From: Cyanobacteria bacterium OH_PDB_230
GTDB lineage: Bacteria; Cyanobacteriota; Vampirovibrionia; Gastranaerophilales; Gastranaerophilaceae
Reading direction: 5' to 3'
DNA: 64,000 nt
Assembly: GCA_023421795.1 (NCBI GenBank)
Contig: JAEZSO010000002.1
Span: 434,001-498,000 of the forward strand
How positions within the stretch are numbered: the first letter of the stretch is position 1; the number at the start of each line of letters is the position of its first letter. A program made the position numbers and the translations under genes. The notes under the pieces are model-generated. The model ran no database searches. It saw nothing but the letters and a program-made list of their open reading frames with translations, and was not told the DNA's origin. Below are positions 6,618-15,590 of the stretch, piece after piece.

Positions 6618-9035
6618 TTGGATTCTGATTTATCCGGCAATAGAGAGCCAAATCAAAATTTAGTTAAAAGAAAATCTTGCGAAGAGCTTTTGGAGTTCGA
6701 CAAGGTTCTTTCTTTCCTGAGCGACTATGCTGTCAGTGAATTGGGAAAAGAAAGGTGTTTGAATGCCCAGATATTTGAAGATAAAAATAAAATAGAATAC
6801 GAAATTTTGCTTACAACCCAAGCCAGAAGAGCATATGATAATGCCGACATTCCTCCTCTACAAGATATCAAAGATGTTTATAAATTTCTGGAAGACAGCA
6901 AAAAACATCTAAGGCTTTCAGAGCTTGAAATCTTTAGTATCGCAGAGGTTATCAAAACTTCAAGGCTTGTTAAAAACTATCTTGATAAGTTAGCTGCCGA
7001 TTTTTGTCAGTTGTCTTCTTTGGGGGAGATTTTGTTTGTAGATAAAGAGTTGGAAGATAAAATCTTTGATACGTTTGACTCTTCTATGAATGTTAAATAT
7101 AACGCTTCACCTGAACTAAAAAAACTCAACCACTCTTTAAAGGACACACAGACAAATATAAAAAAGACAATTTCTTCTCTTTTATCAAATAGTTCCTTTG
7201 TTTTAAATTTGCAAGATACTGTATATACCCAAAGAGAAGGCAGAACGGTCTTTCAGGTTAAGGCTGAGTGCAAGAACAAAGTAGGAGGCATTGTACATGA
7301 TGTTTCTGCAAGCAATCAGACTTTTTTTATTGAACCTAAAGAATTAGTAGGCCTGAACAATAAAGTCAGAGAGCTAGAAGTCCAGATTCAATCAGAGATT
7401 GAAAGAATATTAAGAGAATTGTCTAACGAAATCGCTCTTTATTATGATGAAATAGTCAGTTCGTTGAACCAGCTTGTAGAAATAGACTTTATATTCGCCA
7501 AAGCCAAATATTCTGCCAAAACCGACTCTATAGGAGCGGATATACTTTTAGATAAAAAAATAGTGCTAAAAGGCATGAAAAACCCTGTTCTTATGAAAGT
7601 CACCAAAAACATCGTCGAAAATGATTTTGAGATGGATAAAGAAAACAACTGCCTTATAATCACGGGTTCAAATACCGGGGGGAAAACGGTAACCATAAAA
7701 ACCGTTGGACTCTGTATTCTTATGGCAAAGGCAGGACTTCATATCCCTTGCTATGAAGCGGCTATTTATCCTTTCAAAAAAGTATTCGCAGATATCGGGG
7801 ATGAACAGAGTATAATCCAGAGTTTGTCGACGTTTTCATCACATATGAATAACATAGTTTTTATTGTTAACAATTCAGACGAAGAGACTCTTGTGCTTCT
7901 GGATGAAGTCGCTGCAGGTACGGATCCTGCCGAGGGTTCTTCTTTGGCTCAATCTATCCTGGAATATTTACAGGAGTTGGGTGCTTTTTGTATTGTAACC
8001 ACTCACTATGGAGAGCTGAAATCGCTTGCATATACAAAAAATGGTTTTAAGAATGCAAGTGTGGAGTTCGATTTGGAGAGCTTGTCTCCTACGTATAAAT
8101 TGTTAATCGGTATACCTGGCACCAGTAACGCCATTTCAATTGCCAAAAACCTCGGTATTAATGAAAAAATAGCAAATCTTGCAAGGGAAATATATTTTAA
8201 TCAAAAAGATCCTACTGCAAAAGTCTTGGAAGAGCTTCAAACAACACATCATCAGCTTTCTCAAACAACAAAATCCGTCCAGCAAAGTGAAGAAAATTTA
8301 AAAACGTTAGAAGATGAACTTAACGAAAAATTATCGGACATCAAAAAGACAAAAAAGAAGAATATTGAGATATATAAAAAGAAATTTGAAACTTCTATAA
8401 ATTCAGCCCGAGATGAAATAAGACAGATTTTAAAGGAGATGCGCCAGCAAAAAAGCGAGAAAATCGCCCATAGAAATTTCTCAAGGCTAGCTAAACTGGA
8501 AAATAAATTAAGACATGAATTTTCTCTTGAGGAAGAAGCGGTTCTGGAAACCTATAAACCGATTGACTGGCAGACAATCAAAATCGGCGACAAAGTTATG
8601 ATAAAAAATCTTGATCAGGAGGCTATTCTTCTTTCTCTACCTGATAAAAACAACAAAGTTGATATTCAGATGGGGATGATTAAAACCTCAGTAAAAAAAG
8701 ATAAATTGGCTATTTACAACAAAAACATAATCAAAACCCCGGAGAAAAAGTATGCTCTTAAACAGGCAAAATTAAATATTGAGAGATATAATCTGTCTCA
8801 AACATTAGATTTAAGAGGCTATAGATGTGAAGAAGCCCTAGATGCGATTGAGTCTTATCTTGATAAAGCAAGCTTGGTCAATTTATCACCTGTTTATATT
8901 GTTCACGGTCATGGTACAGGCGCCTTAAAACAGGTAGTGAGAGATTATTTGGCTTCATCTCCATATGTTGCCAAATTTAGACCCGGAGAAAATGCCGAAG
9001 GTGGCGATGGCGTCAGTGTTATTGATATTAATTAA
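6618..9035 (+). CDS. mutS2: Endonuclease MutS2 with Smr domain
   Basis: 805 residues, typical for MutS2, which suppresses homologous recombination and in some species rescues collided ribosomes. An N-terminal core/lever region is followed by an ABC-type ATPase with Walker A GSNTGGKT (about 349-356) and Walker B LVLLDEVAAGTDP (about 424-436), then a long coiled coil (about 545-640) and a C-terminal Smr nuclease domain with LDLRGYRCEEAL and HGHGTGALK (about 727-805). It lacks the MutS mismatch-recognition N-domain, as expected. The start is TTG at 6618, 7 nt after AGAGGG; no ATG fits better. It is transcribed alone from the TATAAT at 6585. Confidence 0.95.
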   Translation: MDSDLSGNREPNQNLVKRKSCEELLEFDKVLSFLSDYAVSELGKERCLNAQIFEDKNKIEYEILLTTQARRAYDNADIPPLQDIKDVYKFLEDSKKHLRLSELEIFSIAEVIKTSRLVKNYLDKLAADFCQLSSLGEILFVDKELEDKIFDTFDSSMNVKYNASPELKKLNHSLKDTQTNIKKTISSLLSNSSFVLNLQDTVYTQREGRTVFQVKAECKNKVGGIVHDVSASNQTFFIEPKELVGLNNKVRELEVQIQSEIERILRELSNEIALYYDEIVSSLNQLVEIDFIFAKAKYSAKTDSIGADILLDKKIVLKGMKNPVLMKVTKNIVENDFEMDKENNCLIITGSNTGGKTVTIKTVGLCILMAKAGLHIPCYEAAIYPFKKVFADIGDEQSIIQSLSTFSSHMNNIVFIVNNSDEETLVLLDEVAAGTDPAEGSSLAQSILEYLQELGAFCIVTTHYGELKSLAYTKNGFKNASVEFDLESLSPTYKLLIGIPGTSNAISIAKNLGINEKIANLAREIYFNQKDPTAKVLEELQTTHHQLSQTTKSVQQSEENLKTLEDELNEKLSDIKKTKKKNIEIYKKKFETSINSARDEIRQILKEMRQQKSEKIAHRNFSRLAKLENKLRHEFSLEEEAVLETYKPIDWQTIKIGDKVMIKNLDQEAILLSLPDKNNKVDIQMGMIKTSVKKDKLAIYNKNIIKTPEKKYALKQAKLNIERYNLSQTLDLRGYRCEEALDAIESYLDKASLVNLSPVYIVHGHGTGALKQVVRDYLASSPYVAKFRPGENAEGGDGVSVIDIN

Positions 9036-9040
9036 CATTT

Positions 9041-9069
9041 TTGGGAATTATATAAACTAGTGATATAAT
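9041..9069 (+). promoter_or_regulatory. Promoter of the prepilin-like gene
   Basis: TTGGGA (9041-9046), a 17-nt spacer and a perfect TATAAT (9064-9069), then GAGGGAG before the ATG at 9093. It lies immediately after the mutS2 stop and points to independent transcription of the next gene. Confidence 0.7.
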
Positions 9070-9092
9070 TACTATTATTTGTGAGGGAGTAT

Positions 9093-10649
9093 ATGAATAT
9101 AATAAAAACGAATTATAAACGAGGATTCACTATCGCAGAAGCTTTGATTACCCTTATGATAGTAAGTTTGATTCTATCCGCTGTAGTACCCGTTGTGACT
9201 AGAAAGCAAGCAACTTCAGATGCAGTCTGGAGATATGTCAAACAAGGCACCGGTTCGCAGTCCAATGCTTATTTTGGATTAGGTTGGTCTCAAGCTGCGA
9301 TTATAGGGCATGATAAAATACCACCTCATGATGCCGGGGATGCAAATATACCTTATGGCTCCAGATTGATTATAACTACACATCCAAGACCTTCAGGTTA
9401 TCCTGTCACTGCCGACGATACTATAAAGCGCTCTATTATTGATTTTGAACAGAGAACTTCTGCTTCTGCAACAACATATACTCAAATAGGCAGACTGTCA
9501 TTCGATCAGGGTAATAATATTGCTCTTGGAAAAGCTGCATTATCATTAAACGCAGCAAACAATACAGAAGGAATAAACAATATAGCTGTAGGCTTTGATG
9601 CATTAAGAGCCAATGGAGCAGGAAGCAGCAATGTTTCTATAGGTTCTTCCACCTTAAAGTCAAATACTACAGGCTCTGATAATGTAGCATTAGGTCAAGC
9701 AGCTTTATTTACAAATACCACAGGGGCCAGAAATATAGCAATAGGCAGCGGGGCTTTGTTTGCCACAGCTACGACTAGCGATAACACTGCTGTTGGTTTT
9801 GCAACTCTTGCAAATGCTACCAATTCTACAAGTAATACGGCAGTCGGTTCGTATGCCCTCTCTAATAGTACTCCGGGTGCCAACAATACAGCAGTAGGAG
9901 TTGAAGCATTACGTAAAAACGTTGGAGGAGCCAGTAACACGGCTTTAGGTCAACGCGCGTTATTTAATCTTACCTCCGGCTCGAATAATGTAGGGATTGG
10001 ACCCTCCTCTTGCCTCAATGTCACTGCAGGTACTAATAATATCTGTATAGGCAGTGGTGTAACTCCTGCTGCAAATGCAAGCAATCAATTATTCATAGAG
10101 GGAAATACGGCCACTTATAACGGCACTACTTCATTAATATACGGTAATTTTACTGCGGGCAGTAGGGCTGTGACTCTAAATGGCGCTACATCTGTTGTCG
10201 GCAATTTGGCTGTTACAGGAAATATAACAGCGCCTACCATAAATGGTTCAGTATTTCCTTCTTCAGATAAAAGACTTAAAAATATTTTAGGTGATAGCAA
10301 TGCAGGGATTGAAAAATTAAACCAAATCCACATCGTAAATTATGTTTTGAAGCAAGACAAAACAAAAAGACATAGAGTAGGCGTAATCGCACAGGAATTA
10401 CAAAAAATATTCCCTAATTCTGTTATGAAGATGCCAAATGGTTATTTAGCTATAAACACTGATGAAATGTTTTATGCAATGCTTAATTCCGTACGAGATA
10501 TGTATAAACAAATCCAGACAGTTATTGCAAAAATTTCAGGGCTTGAAGCAAAGATTTTAGAGCTTGAAAAAGAAAATGCTCAGCTAAAATCTCAACTTGT
10601 AACTATAAATGAGAGATTAGATAAGCTGGAACAAAAGAAACATAAATAA
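9093..10649 (+). CDS. Prepilin-like surface protein with Hep/Hag beta-roll repeats and C-terminal S74 chaperone domain
   Basis: 518 residues in four parts. (1) A type IV prepilin-like N-terminus, KRGFTIAEALITLMIVSLIL: basic leader, G|F cleavage site, Glu at +5, hydrophobic helix. (2) A linker with WRYVKQG and WSQAA. (3) About eleven 17-residue repeats (residues about 141-330) of the form N-N-[TI]-A-[VLI]-G-x3-L, the pattern of YadA-type Hep/Hag left-handed beta-rolls. (4) A Peptidase_S74 intramolecular chaperone beginning SDKRLKNI with the Ser and Lys of the self-cleavage dyad, then VGVIAQELQKIFP, and a final coiled coil (about 465-518). The ATG at 9093 has GAGG 6 nt upstream; a GTG at 9081 is less likely. 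S74 domains normally trimerise phage tail spikes, so the mature product is probably a trimeric fibre. The combination with a prepilin signal is unusual. Confidence 0.85.
   Translation: MNIIKTNYKRGFTIAEALITLMIVSLILSAVVPVVTRKQATSDAVWRYVKQGTGSQSNAYFGLGWSQAAIIGHDKIPPHDAGDANIPYGSRLIITTHPRPSGYPVTADDTIKRSIIDFEQRTSASATTYTQIGRLSFDQGNNIALGKAALSLNAANNTEGINNIAVGFDALRANGAGSSNVSIGSSTLKSNTTGSDNVALGQAALFTNTTGARNIAIGSGALFATATTSDNTAVGFATLANATNSTSNTAVGSYALSNSTPGANNTAVGVEALRKNVGGASNTALGQRALFNLTSGSNNVGIGPSSCLNVTAGTNNICIGSGVTPAANASNQLFIEGNTATYNGTTSLIYGNFTAGSRAVTLNGATSVVGNLAVTGNITAPTINGSVFPSSDKRLKNILGDSNAGIEKLNQIHIVNYVLKQDKTKRHRVGVIAQELQKIFPNSVMKMPNGYLAINTDEMFYAMLNSVRDMYKQIQTVIAKISGLEAKILELEKENAQLKSQLVTINERLDKLEQKKHK
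9513..10083 (+). repeat. 51-bp coding repeat array (about 11 units)
   Basis: These are tandem degenerate 51-nt units encoding the 17-residue Hep/Hag repeats, for example NNIAVGFDALRANGAGS and SNTAVGSYALSNSTPGA. The protein period is regular while the DNA has diverged, so the array is old and under protein-level selection rather than a recent tandem duplication. Confidence 0.85.
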
Positions 10650-10674
10650 AAAAAGAGGCTTAAGCCTCTTTTTT
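10648..10674 (+). terminator. Terminator of the prepilin/S74 gene
   Basis: A perfect palindrome AAAAAAGAGGCTTAAGCCTCTTTTTT centred at 10660, overlapping the stop region of the gene. Strong T run. Confidence 0.9.
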
Positions 10675-10966
10675 GTGCCTTGCCCTACTGTTGTTGTTCA
10701 TTCTTTTTTTTTGATTGTGGTGAAAAAAGAAGAACGAAAAATGATAGTAATATATTTTGCCTTCCAGGCGGGGTCTCTTTTTTAGAAAAAGAGACGGAAA
10801 AACCTTCGACCTTTTCCTCGGTTTAATTCTTGCTAATCTCAATTTGAAGCGAACAACTCGCTTTGCTCAAACAAGTTCGCTTTTATTGTTATTTCGATAA
10901 GCAAGTATATAAAGCTCGTCAATGGTCGAGAACTTCTATTTTATTTCAAGTGGTGTTTATATATAT
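10675..10966. other. Intergenic region with two further hairpins, no gene
   Basis: 292 nt between convergent genes. It holds a perfect 10-bp inverted repeat GTCTCTTTTT-TAG-AAAAAGAGAC (10773-10795) and an 8-bp repeat AAGCGAAC...GTTCGCTT (10847-10882) followed by T residues. They may be extra transcription stops for the flanking genes or remnants of a small dispersed element. A short minus-strand open frame here is Lys/Arg/Phe-rich and has no ribosome site, so it is not called as a gene. Confidence 0.5.
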
Positions 10967-12232
10967 TTATTGATAATAATCAAATTCAATATGTCCTATT
11001 TTGACCGTGTCGCCGTCTTTTATGCCGGCTTCTTTTAAGGCTTCAAAAACACCCATATTCATCATTATATTTTGGAATCTGTGGATTTGTTCATAATTTC
11101 TTGAATCAGTGACGTTTGCAAGTCTGATTATTTTACCGCCTTCAACTACAAATGCGGTTTTATCAACTCTATAGACTGCGTATGCGCTGTCATCATTGTC
11201 AAATGCGCCTAAATCTTCTTCTATTTCAACTTCAAACACAGGTTTTGGTATTTCTTCTACTTTTTTATACACAAACTGCATAAATTCATTGAGGTTTTCT
11301 TTTGTCGCAGCAGAAATCAAGAATACATCTTGTGTTAGTTTCTTAAATTCTTTATATAATTCCTGCTGAGTCTCTTCATCGACAGAATCTATTTTGTTTA
11401 ATGCAAGAACCTGATATACGTCAGAAAGTCTTGTTCCGTGTTTTTTAAGTTCGTTATTGATGGTTTTGTAGTTTTCCAGAGGGTTTTCTTGAGTAATATC
11501 CACCAGGTGAATCAAAAAACGACATCTTTCAACGTGCCTTAAAAATTCATGTCCTAATCCAACGCCTTCAGAAGCGCCGGCTATAAGGCCGGGGATGTCA
11601 GCGACAACAAAGCCGTCACCATTTGGCTTCTTGACTACGCCAAGGTTCGGAACAAGTGTTGTAAAAGGATAATCAGCTATTTTTGGTTTTGCTGAACTAA
11701 TTACGCTAATCAAAGTCGATTTTCCGGCATTAGGCATACCTAAAAGCCCAATGTCTGCTATAAGTTTTAGTTCCAGCTCTAAATCTCTTTCTATTCCAGC
11801 TTCGCCTGGCTCACAGAACTGAGGAGCTCTTTTTTGAGAGGTTGCAAATCTGGCGTTACCTCTTCCGCCCCTTCCGCCTTTAGCTACTAAAATTTTTTGT
11901 TCGGGTTCAATAAGGTCAGCTATTATTTTATTTGTTGCGATGTCTCTTACTATAGTGCCTACAGGAACTTTTATGTATAAATCTTTCCCGCCTTTTCCGT
12001 GCTGGCTTTTCCCTCTTCCGTTTTCGCCTTCTTGAGCTTTAAAAATGGATTGATATTGGAAATCCATAAGAGTTGTCATATCTTCTTGTGCAACGAAATA
12101 TACATCGCCGCCTCTTCCTCCGTCTCCTCCAGCAGGACCGCCCATATCTACGTATTTTTCTCTTCGCCAGGCTACCATTCCGTTACCGCCTTTACCTGAC
12201 AAAATTTTTATTTTTGCTTTATCTAAGAACAT
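10967..12232 (-). CDS. obg: GTPase Obg/CgtA
   Basis: 421 residues with the complete Obg architecture: an N-terminal glycine-rich Obg fold (1-158, GGPAGGDGGRGG, KGGRGGRGNARFATS), a G domain with G1 GMPNAGKS (165-172), G3 DIPGLIAGAS and G4 NKID, and a C-terminal Obg_C domain (about 340-421). Obg is an essential GTPase of late 50S assembly and the stringent response. AAAGGTGA precedes the ATG. A minus-strand TATAAT at 12309-12314 and a leader hairpin at 12265-12286 lie upstream. Nothing atypical. Confidence 0.97.
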   Translation of the reverse strand: MFLDKAKIKILSGKGGNGMVAWRREKYVDMGGPAGGDGGRGGDVYFVAQEDMTTLMDFQYQSIFKAQEGENGRGKSQHGKGGKDLYIKVPVGTIVRDIATNKIIADLIEPEQKILVAKGGRGGRGNARFATSQKRAPQFCEPGEAGIERDLELELKLIADIGLLGMPNAGKSTLISVISSAKPKIADYPFTTLVPNLGVVKKPNGDGFVVADIPGLIAGASEGVGLGHEFLRHVERCRFLIHLVDITQENPLENYKTINNELKKHGTRLSDVYQVLALNKIDSVDEETQQELYKEFKKLTQDVFLISAATKENLNEFMQFVYKKVEEIPKPVFEVEIEEDLGAFDNDDSAYAVYRVDKTAFVVEGGKIIRLANVTDSRNYEQIHRFQNIMMNMGVFEALKEAGIKDGDTVKIGHIEFDYYQ

Positions 12233-12264
12233 TTATCACCTTTTTTGTTTTCTTGATTATGTTG

Positions 12265-12286
12265 TTTTGTTGCATAAGCAACAAAA
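12265..12286 (-). promoter_or_regulatory. Hairpin in the obg leader
   Basis: A perfect 9-bp inverted repeat TTTTGTTGC-ATAA-GCAACAAAA, about 33 nt before the obg start codon and downstream of the minus-strand TATAAT (12309-12314). It is therefore inside the 5' untranslated region. Its A/T-flanked shape also resembles a terminator, so a role as attenuator or mRNA stabiliser is possible. Function not known. Confidence 0.5.
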
Positions 12287-12489
12287 AGTTTGTTTAAGTT
12301 AATTACAATTATAGAATAAAAAATTTAAAAAGCGAAACCGACGCAGGAGAAGAATGCATGCGGGGTTTTTTAAAAGATTGATTATTGGTTTAATTTGTTT
12401 TTGTCCTTGTAAAAATATGGTCGGTTTTTGGCCACGTTTAAAGCCGCTTGGAAAATAAGCGAAATAATTTTACATACAGTTCAATACTT

Positions 12490-12517
12490 AAAAAGGTTGG
12501 ATTACCCAACCTTTTTT
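12490..12517 (-). terminator. Terminator of the acyl-CoA synthetase gene
   Basis: Hairpin AAAAAGGTTGG / CCAACCTTTTT just after the minus-strand stop at 12519, with A and T tracts on both sides. Confidence 0.85.
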
Positions 12518-12518
12518 G

Positions 12519-14366
12519 TTAATTATACATTGCATCAATTTGTTTTTTATATTTTTCGTAGACTTCATTTTTTTTGATTTTTGCCGTCATAGTCATCAAA
12601 CCGTTTTCAGGAGTGAAGGCTTCAGGTACAAAGTCAATATTTGCAAGTCTTTCATGGCTTCTGAATGTTTTTCTTTCTTGGACTTTTGCTCTGAGTTCTT
12701 TTAGAACTTCATTTTTAAGTTGGTTGCATGCCAACGGGTTTTGAACGTTTATTTTCTTTTTAGCTGCAAACTCTTTTAAAGCATCTACATCAGGAACTAT
12801 AAGAGCGCTCAATGCATTTTTGTCCTGACCTGCCAATACTATCTGTTTTACAAACGGACTGGACATGCAGCTTTGTTCTATAGCTTCAGGCTCAATATTT
12901 TCGCCGTTTGAGAGGACGATAATATCTTTTGCTCTTCCGGTAAGCACGAGGCAATTATCTTCTGTAAGCCAGCCGATATCACCTGTTACGAAGAATCCAT
13001 TTCCAAGAAGTACTTTCTTGGTGCTTTCAGGGTCTTTGTAATAGCCTTTCATTACCTGCGGTCCTTTTGCAAGAACTACACCTTTTTGCCCTTTTGGAAG
13101 CGGATGGTAAGTTTCAGGGTCTACTATCAAAAATTCGGTATCAGGAAGTGCAGGCCCCGTAGAATAAGGTTTGTTGTCCCCTTCTCTTCTTACTGCAAGA
13201 ACAGGAGCTGTCTCTGTTAAGCCGTATCCAACATATATATCAATGCCTACAGATGAGAAGAAATCATCGATATGAGCGGATAATGCTCCACCGCCGCTTA
13301 TTCCTTTTATGAATCTTCCTCCTATAGCGTTGCGGAATTTTTTATAAATCAACTTTTTACCTAATTCATGGATAGGTGAAAGAGCTGCATTTGTAATATG
13401 GCATTGAACTTTTTTGGCAGCTGATGAATTTTGATTGTATATGCATGAATTATCAATTATTCTTTTTGCAAGGTCTTTTTTAAGAGAAGATGACAAGAAG
13501 AAATTAACAACGGATCTGAATGCCACGGGCTTTTTCTTTATCTCATTGAATACGCTTTCGTAAATAGCTTCCCAAATTCTTGGGACTGATATGAGATAGT
13601 GCGGTCTATGTTTTTGAATATCTTTTTTGAAATTTTTGATGTTAGTGTAGCAATTTTTTATTCCTCTTGAAAGAAGGTAATATTCGCACGTTCTTTCGTA
13701 GGCATGCCAGATAGGAAGTACTAAGGTTACAGTTTTTGTTTCTTTAAGGTTTAATACAGGAGGAATTGCAATCATTTGGCTTGCAAGGTTTTTATGGGTT
13801 AGCATAATTCCTTTTGGTCGTCCTGTTGTTCCTGAGCTATATATTAATGTTGCTACATCATTTTCTGAAATTTCAACTTCATTAAATTGGCTTGATTTGC
13901 CGAGTTCAAGAATTTGCTCAAAGGTTAATAGTTTTATTTTGGAATTTTCAGGCTGTTCTATTTTTTCGTTGCCTATATATATAATGAATTTAGCATTTCT
14001 GTCGCTTAAAAACGTTTCAAGCTCGCTAATTACTTTTTTGCTGTCGGTTATTAATGCGCAGCTGTCGCTTTGATCGTAGATATATTCAAGTTCGCTTAAA
14101 GGGGCTAAAGAGCCTCTGACCGCATTTATCGCTCCGCATATAAAAATAGCCTGATCCATGACCATCCATTTAGAATTATTTTCACTGAATTGAGCTATAT
14201 GCATGCCTTTTTCAACACCTAGTGCCTGCAATGCATTCGCCGCAAGGGATATGTCTATTCCTAGCTGTTTATAGGTTACGTTATATCCAGAATATTCGTC
14301 TGATAAAGCAGTGTGGCTGCCGTATTTTTTAGAGCTTTCTCTGATAATTTCATGTATAAGTTTCAA
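12519..14366 (-). CDS. Long-chain acyl-CoA synthetase / AMP-dependent ligase
   Basis: 615 residues, the size of FadD15/FAA-type long-chain fatty acid:CoA ligases. It activates fatty acids to acyl-AMP and then acyl-CoA. The P-loop-like motif IYSSGTTGRPKGIMLTHKN is near residue 170. The family motifs ISGGGALSAH, YGLTETAP and FFVTGDIGW...LVLTGRAKDIIVLSNGENIEP follow, with the AMP-binding C-terminal domain (KKNEVYEKYKKQID) last. The start is TTG, with AGGA 5 nt upstream; there is no in-frame ATG nearby. Role: recycling of exogenous or membrane fatty acids into phospholipid. The exact chain-length preference cannot be read from sequence. Confidence 0.9.
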   Translation of the reverse strand: MKLIHEIIRESSKKYGSHTALSDEYSGYNVTYKQLGIDISLAANALQALGVEKGMHIAQFSENNSKWMVMDQAIFICGAINAVRGSLAPLSELEYIYDQSDSCALITDSKKVISELETFLSDRNAKFIIYIGNEKIEQPENSKIKLLTFEQILELGKSSQFNEVEISENDVATLIYSSGTTGRPKGIMLTHKNLASQMIAIPPVLNLKETKTVTLVLPIWHAYERTCEYYLLSRGIKNCYTNIKNFKKDIQKHRPHYLISVPRIWEAIYESVFNEIKKKPVAFRSVVNFFLSSSLKKDLAKRIIDNSCIYNQNSSAAKKVQCHITNAALSPIHELGKKLIYKKFRNAIGGRFIKGISGGGALSAHIDDFFSSVGIDIYVGYGLTETAPVLAVRREGDNKPYSTGPALPDTEFLIVDPETYHPLPKGQKGVVLAKGPQVMKGYYKDPESTKKVLLGNGFFVTGDIGWLTEDNCLVLTGRAKDIIVLSNGENIEPEAIEQSCMSSPFVKQIVLAGQDKNALSALIVPDVDALKEFAAKKKINVQNPLACNQLKNEVLKELRAKVQERKTFRSHERLANIDFVPEAFTPENGLMTMTAKIKKNEVYEKYKKQIDAMYN

Positions 14367-14494
14367 AATTCCTAACTCCTATTTGTCTTTTTTACTAAAA
14401 TTACATCAAAATTTAAAGTTGCTAAAATTGCTCTTAAATTGTAAATAAATATTAAATTTTTATAAACACACAATTGGATGCAAAAATATGTCGT

Positions 14495-15427
14495 TTATTG
14501 ATTATCCCCTTTTCTATCAGGTTTTAAGATTTGTACATTTCTGGTTTCAGATAATTCTTGTCTTGCGTTTTTTATTTTGACTTTATATTCTTCGTTCAGG
14601 CTGAAACCTGAAACAAGCCTGTCTACAAAACCATGATTTAGCTTAACTGCCTTATCAAGAGCTCCTATCTCATCGAGAGTGTCCTTTATTTCCATGAAGT
14701 TGTAGCCGAATCCGTGCTTTAACTGGTAGACAAGAGTCTCTCCTGTTGTAGCCTGAATCGGGTCTCCTCCTTGTTCAAAATGAATTTTAAAAATGGATTT
14801 TAAGTCTTGCATTTCAGATTGCATTACCTGAATAGCTTGCTGGACCCTTAAATATCTTTCAAACAGGTATTCAATGTTATCCAGTTGCTTTATCTGCCAT
14901 GCGTATTTTTGTTCAAAAAGTTTTTTTAGCTTAGGGTATGCTTCCGCCAGCCCTATCGTATCTGCCATTGCTCTGTGGCGTGTGCTGTATTCTACTCCGA
15001 ACTTTTTCATCAGAGCTTCCAGCCCGCATGATTCCAAATCAGGATAAACCTCTTTGAACATGACCTGAGTGTCTATTCTCTGGTTTGAAATAGGTTTGTC
15101 GTAGTGTCTTATGCTAGCTTCGTTAAGGAAGCTGTAATCAAAAATAGCGTTATGAGCTACTATTGGATAATCTTTAATAAAATCAAAAATTTTCGGAAGA
15201 ATTTCTTCTTCTGTCGGAGCATCCTGAACCATATCTTCTGTGATTCCGTGGATTGCGATGCTTGATTTTCTTATATGTTGCTTGGGGTTGATAAGTGTTT
15301 CAAATTTGTCTTTTATTTTGCCATTTTCCAGCCTTACAGCGGCAAATTCAATCATTTTTTCTTTTGTATAATCCAGACCCGTTGTTTCTATGTCTAATAC
15401 AATTTCGACAGTTTTCTTTTTTGGCAT
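14495..15427 (-). CDS. DEDDh 3'-5' exonuclease (DNA polymerase III epsilon-like)
   Basis: 310 residues. The N-terminal half (about 6-180) is an RNase-T/DnaQ-like exonuclease: Exo I LDIETTGLDY (D12, E14), Exo II HNAIFDYSFL, Exo III with HRAMADT (His and Asp). The C-terminal 130 residues (about 190-310) include a helical region (FERYLRVQQAIQVMQSEM) and a domain I do not recognise. It could act as a proofreading or repair exonuclease; a stand-alone DnaQ or DinG-type N-domain relative is possible. I start at the ATG preceded by GAGAGGGG; an ATG six codons upstream overlaps that ribosome site. Confidence 0.85.
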   Translation of the reverse strand: MPKKKTVEIVLDIETTGLDYTKEKMIEFAAVRLENGKIKDKFETLINPKQHIRKSSIAIHGITEDMVQDAPTEEEILPKIFDFIKDYPIVAHNAIFDYSFLNEASIRHYDKPISNQRIDTQVMFKEVYPDLESCGLEALMKKFGVEYSTRHRAMADTIGLAEAYPKLKKLFEQKYAWQIKQLDNIEYLFERYLRVQQAIQVMQSEMQDLKSIFKIHFEQGGDPIQATTGETLVYQLKHGFGYNFMEIKDTLDEIGALDKAVKLNHGFVDRLVSGFSLNEEYKVKIKNARQELSETRNVQILKPDRKGDNQ

Positions 15428-15590
15428 TAGAATACCCCTCTCCATTAGAATTTTAGCATAAAAACATAAAACAGACAAAAATTGGAAGGAATATTAAATA
15501 TTTTTATAAGATTGTTCTTTTATTACCTTAATTGGCTAATGTTTAGGATATGTTAATTTGTTAATTTTCTTATATAAAGGGAGAATAAGA

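Noticed and set aside
6005..6640. Long version (211 aa) of the F-G-tag protein
   Set aside because: The extension covers the extended -10 and the AT-rich spacer and has no ribosome site; the 6418 start with AGAGGGG is far better.
9513..10083. Regular 51-nt repeats as a possible CRISPR array
   Set aside because: There are no identical repeats separated by unique spacers; the period is in the encoded protein (17 residues) and the frame is open throughout.
10660..10842. 60-codon minus-strand open frame between prepilin and obg genes
   Set aside because: Overlaps the terminator, has no ribosome site and encodes a Lys/Arg/Phe/His-rich sequence without gene-like character.
12265..12286. Leader hairpin of obg as a terminator of an upstream gene
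   Set aside because: The acyl-CoA synthetase gene upstream has its own terminator at 12490-12517 and a TATAAT sits between; it lies within the obg leader instead.
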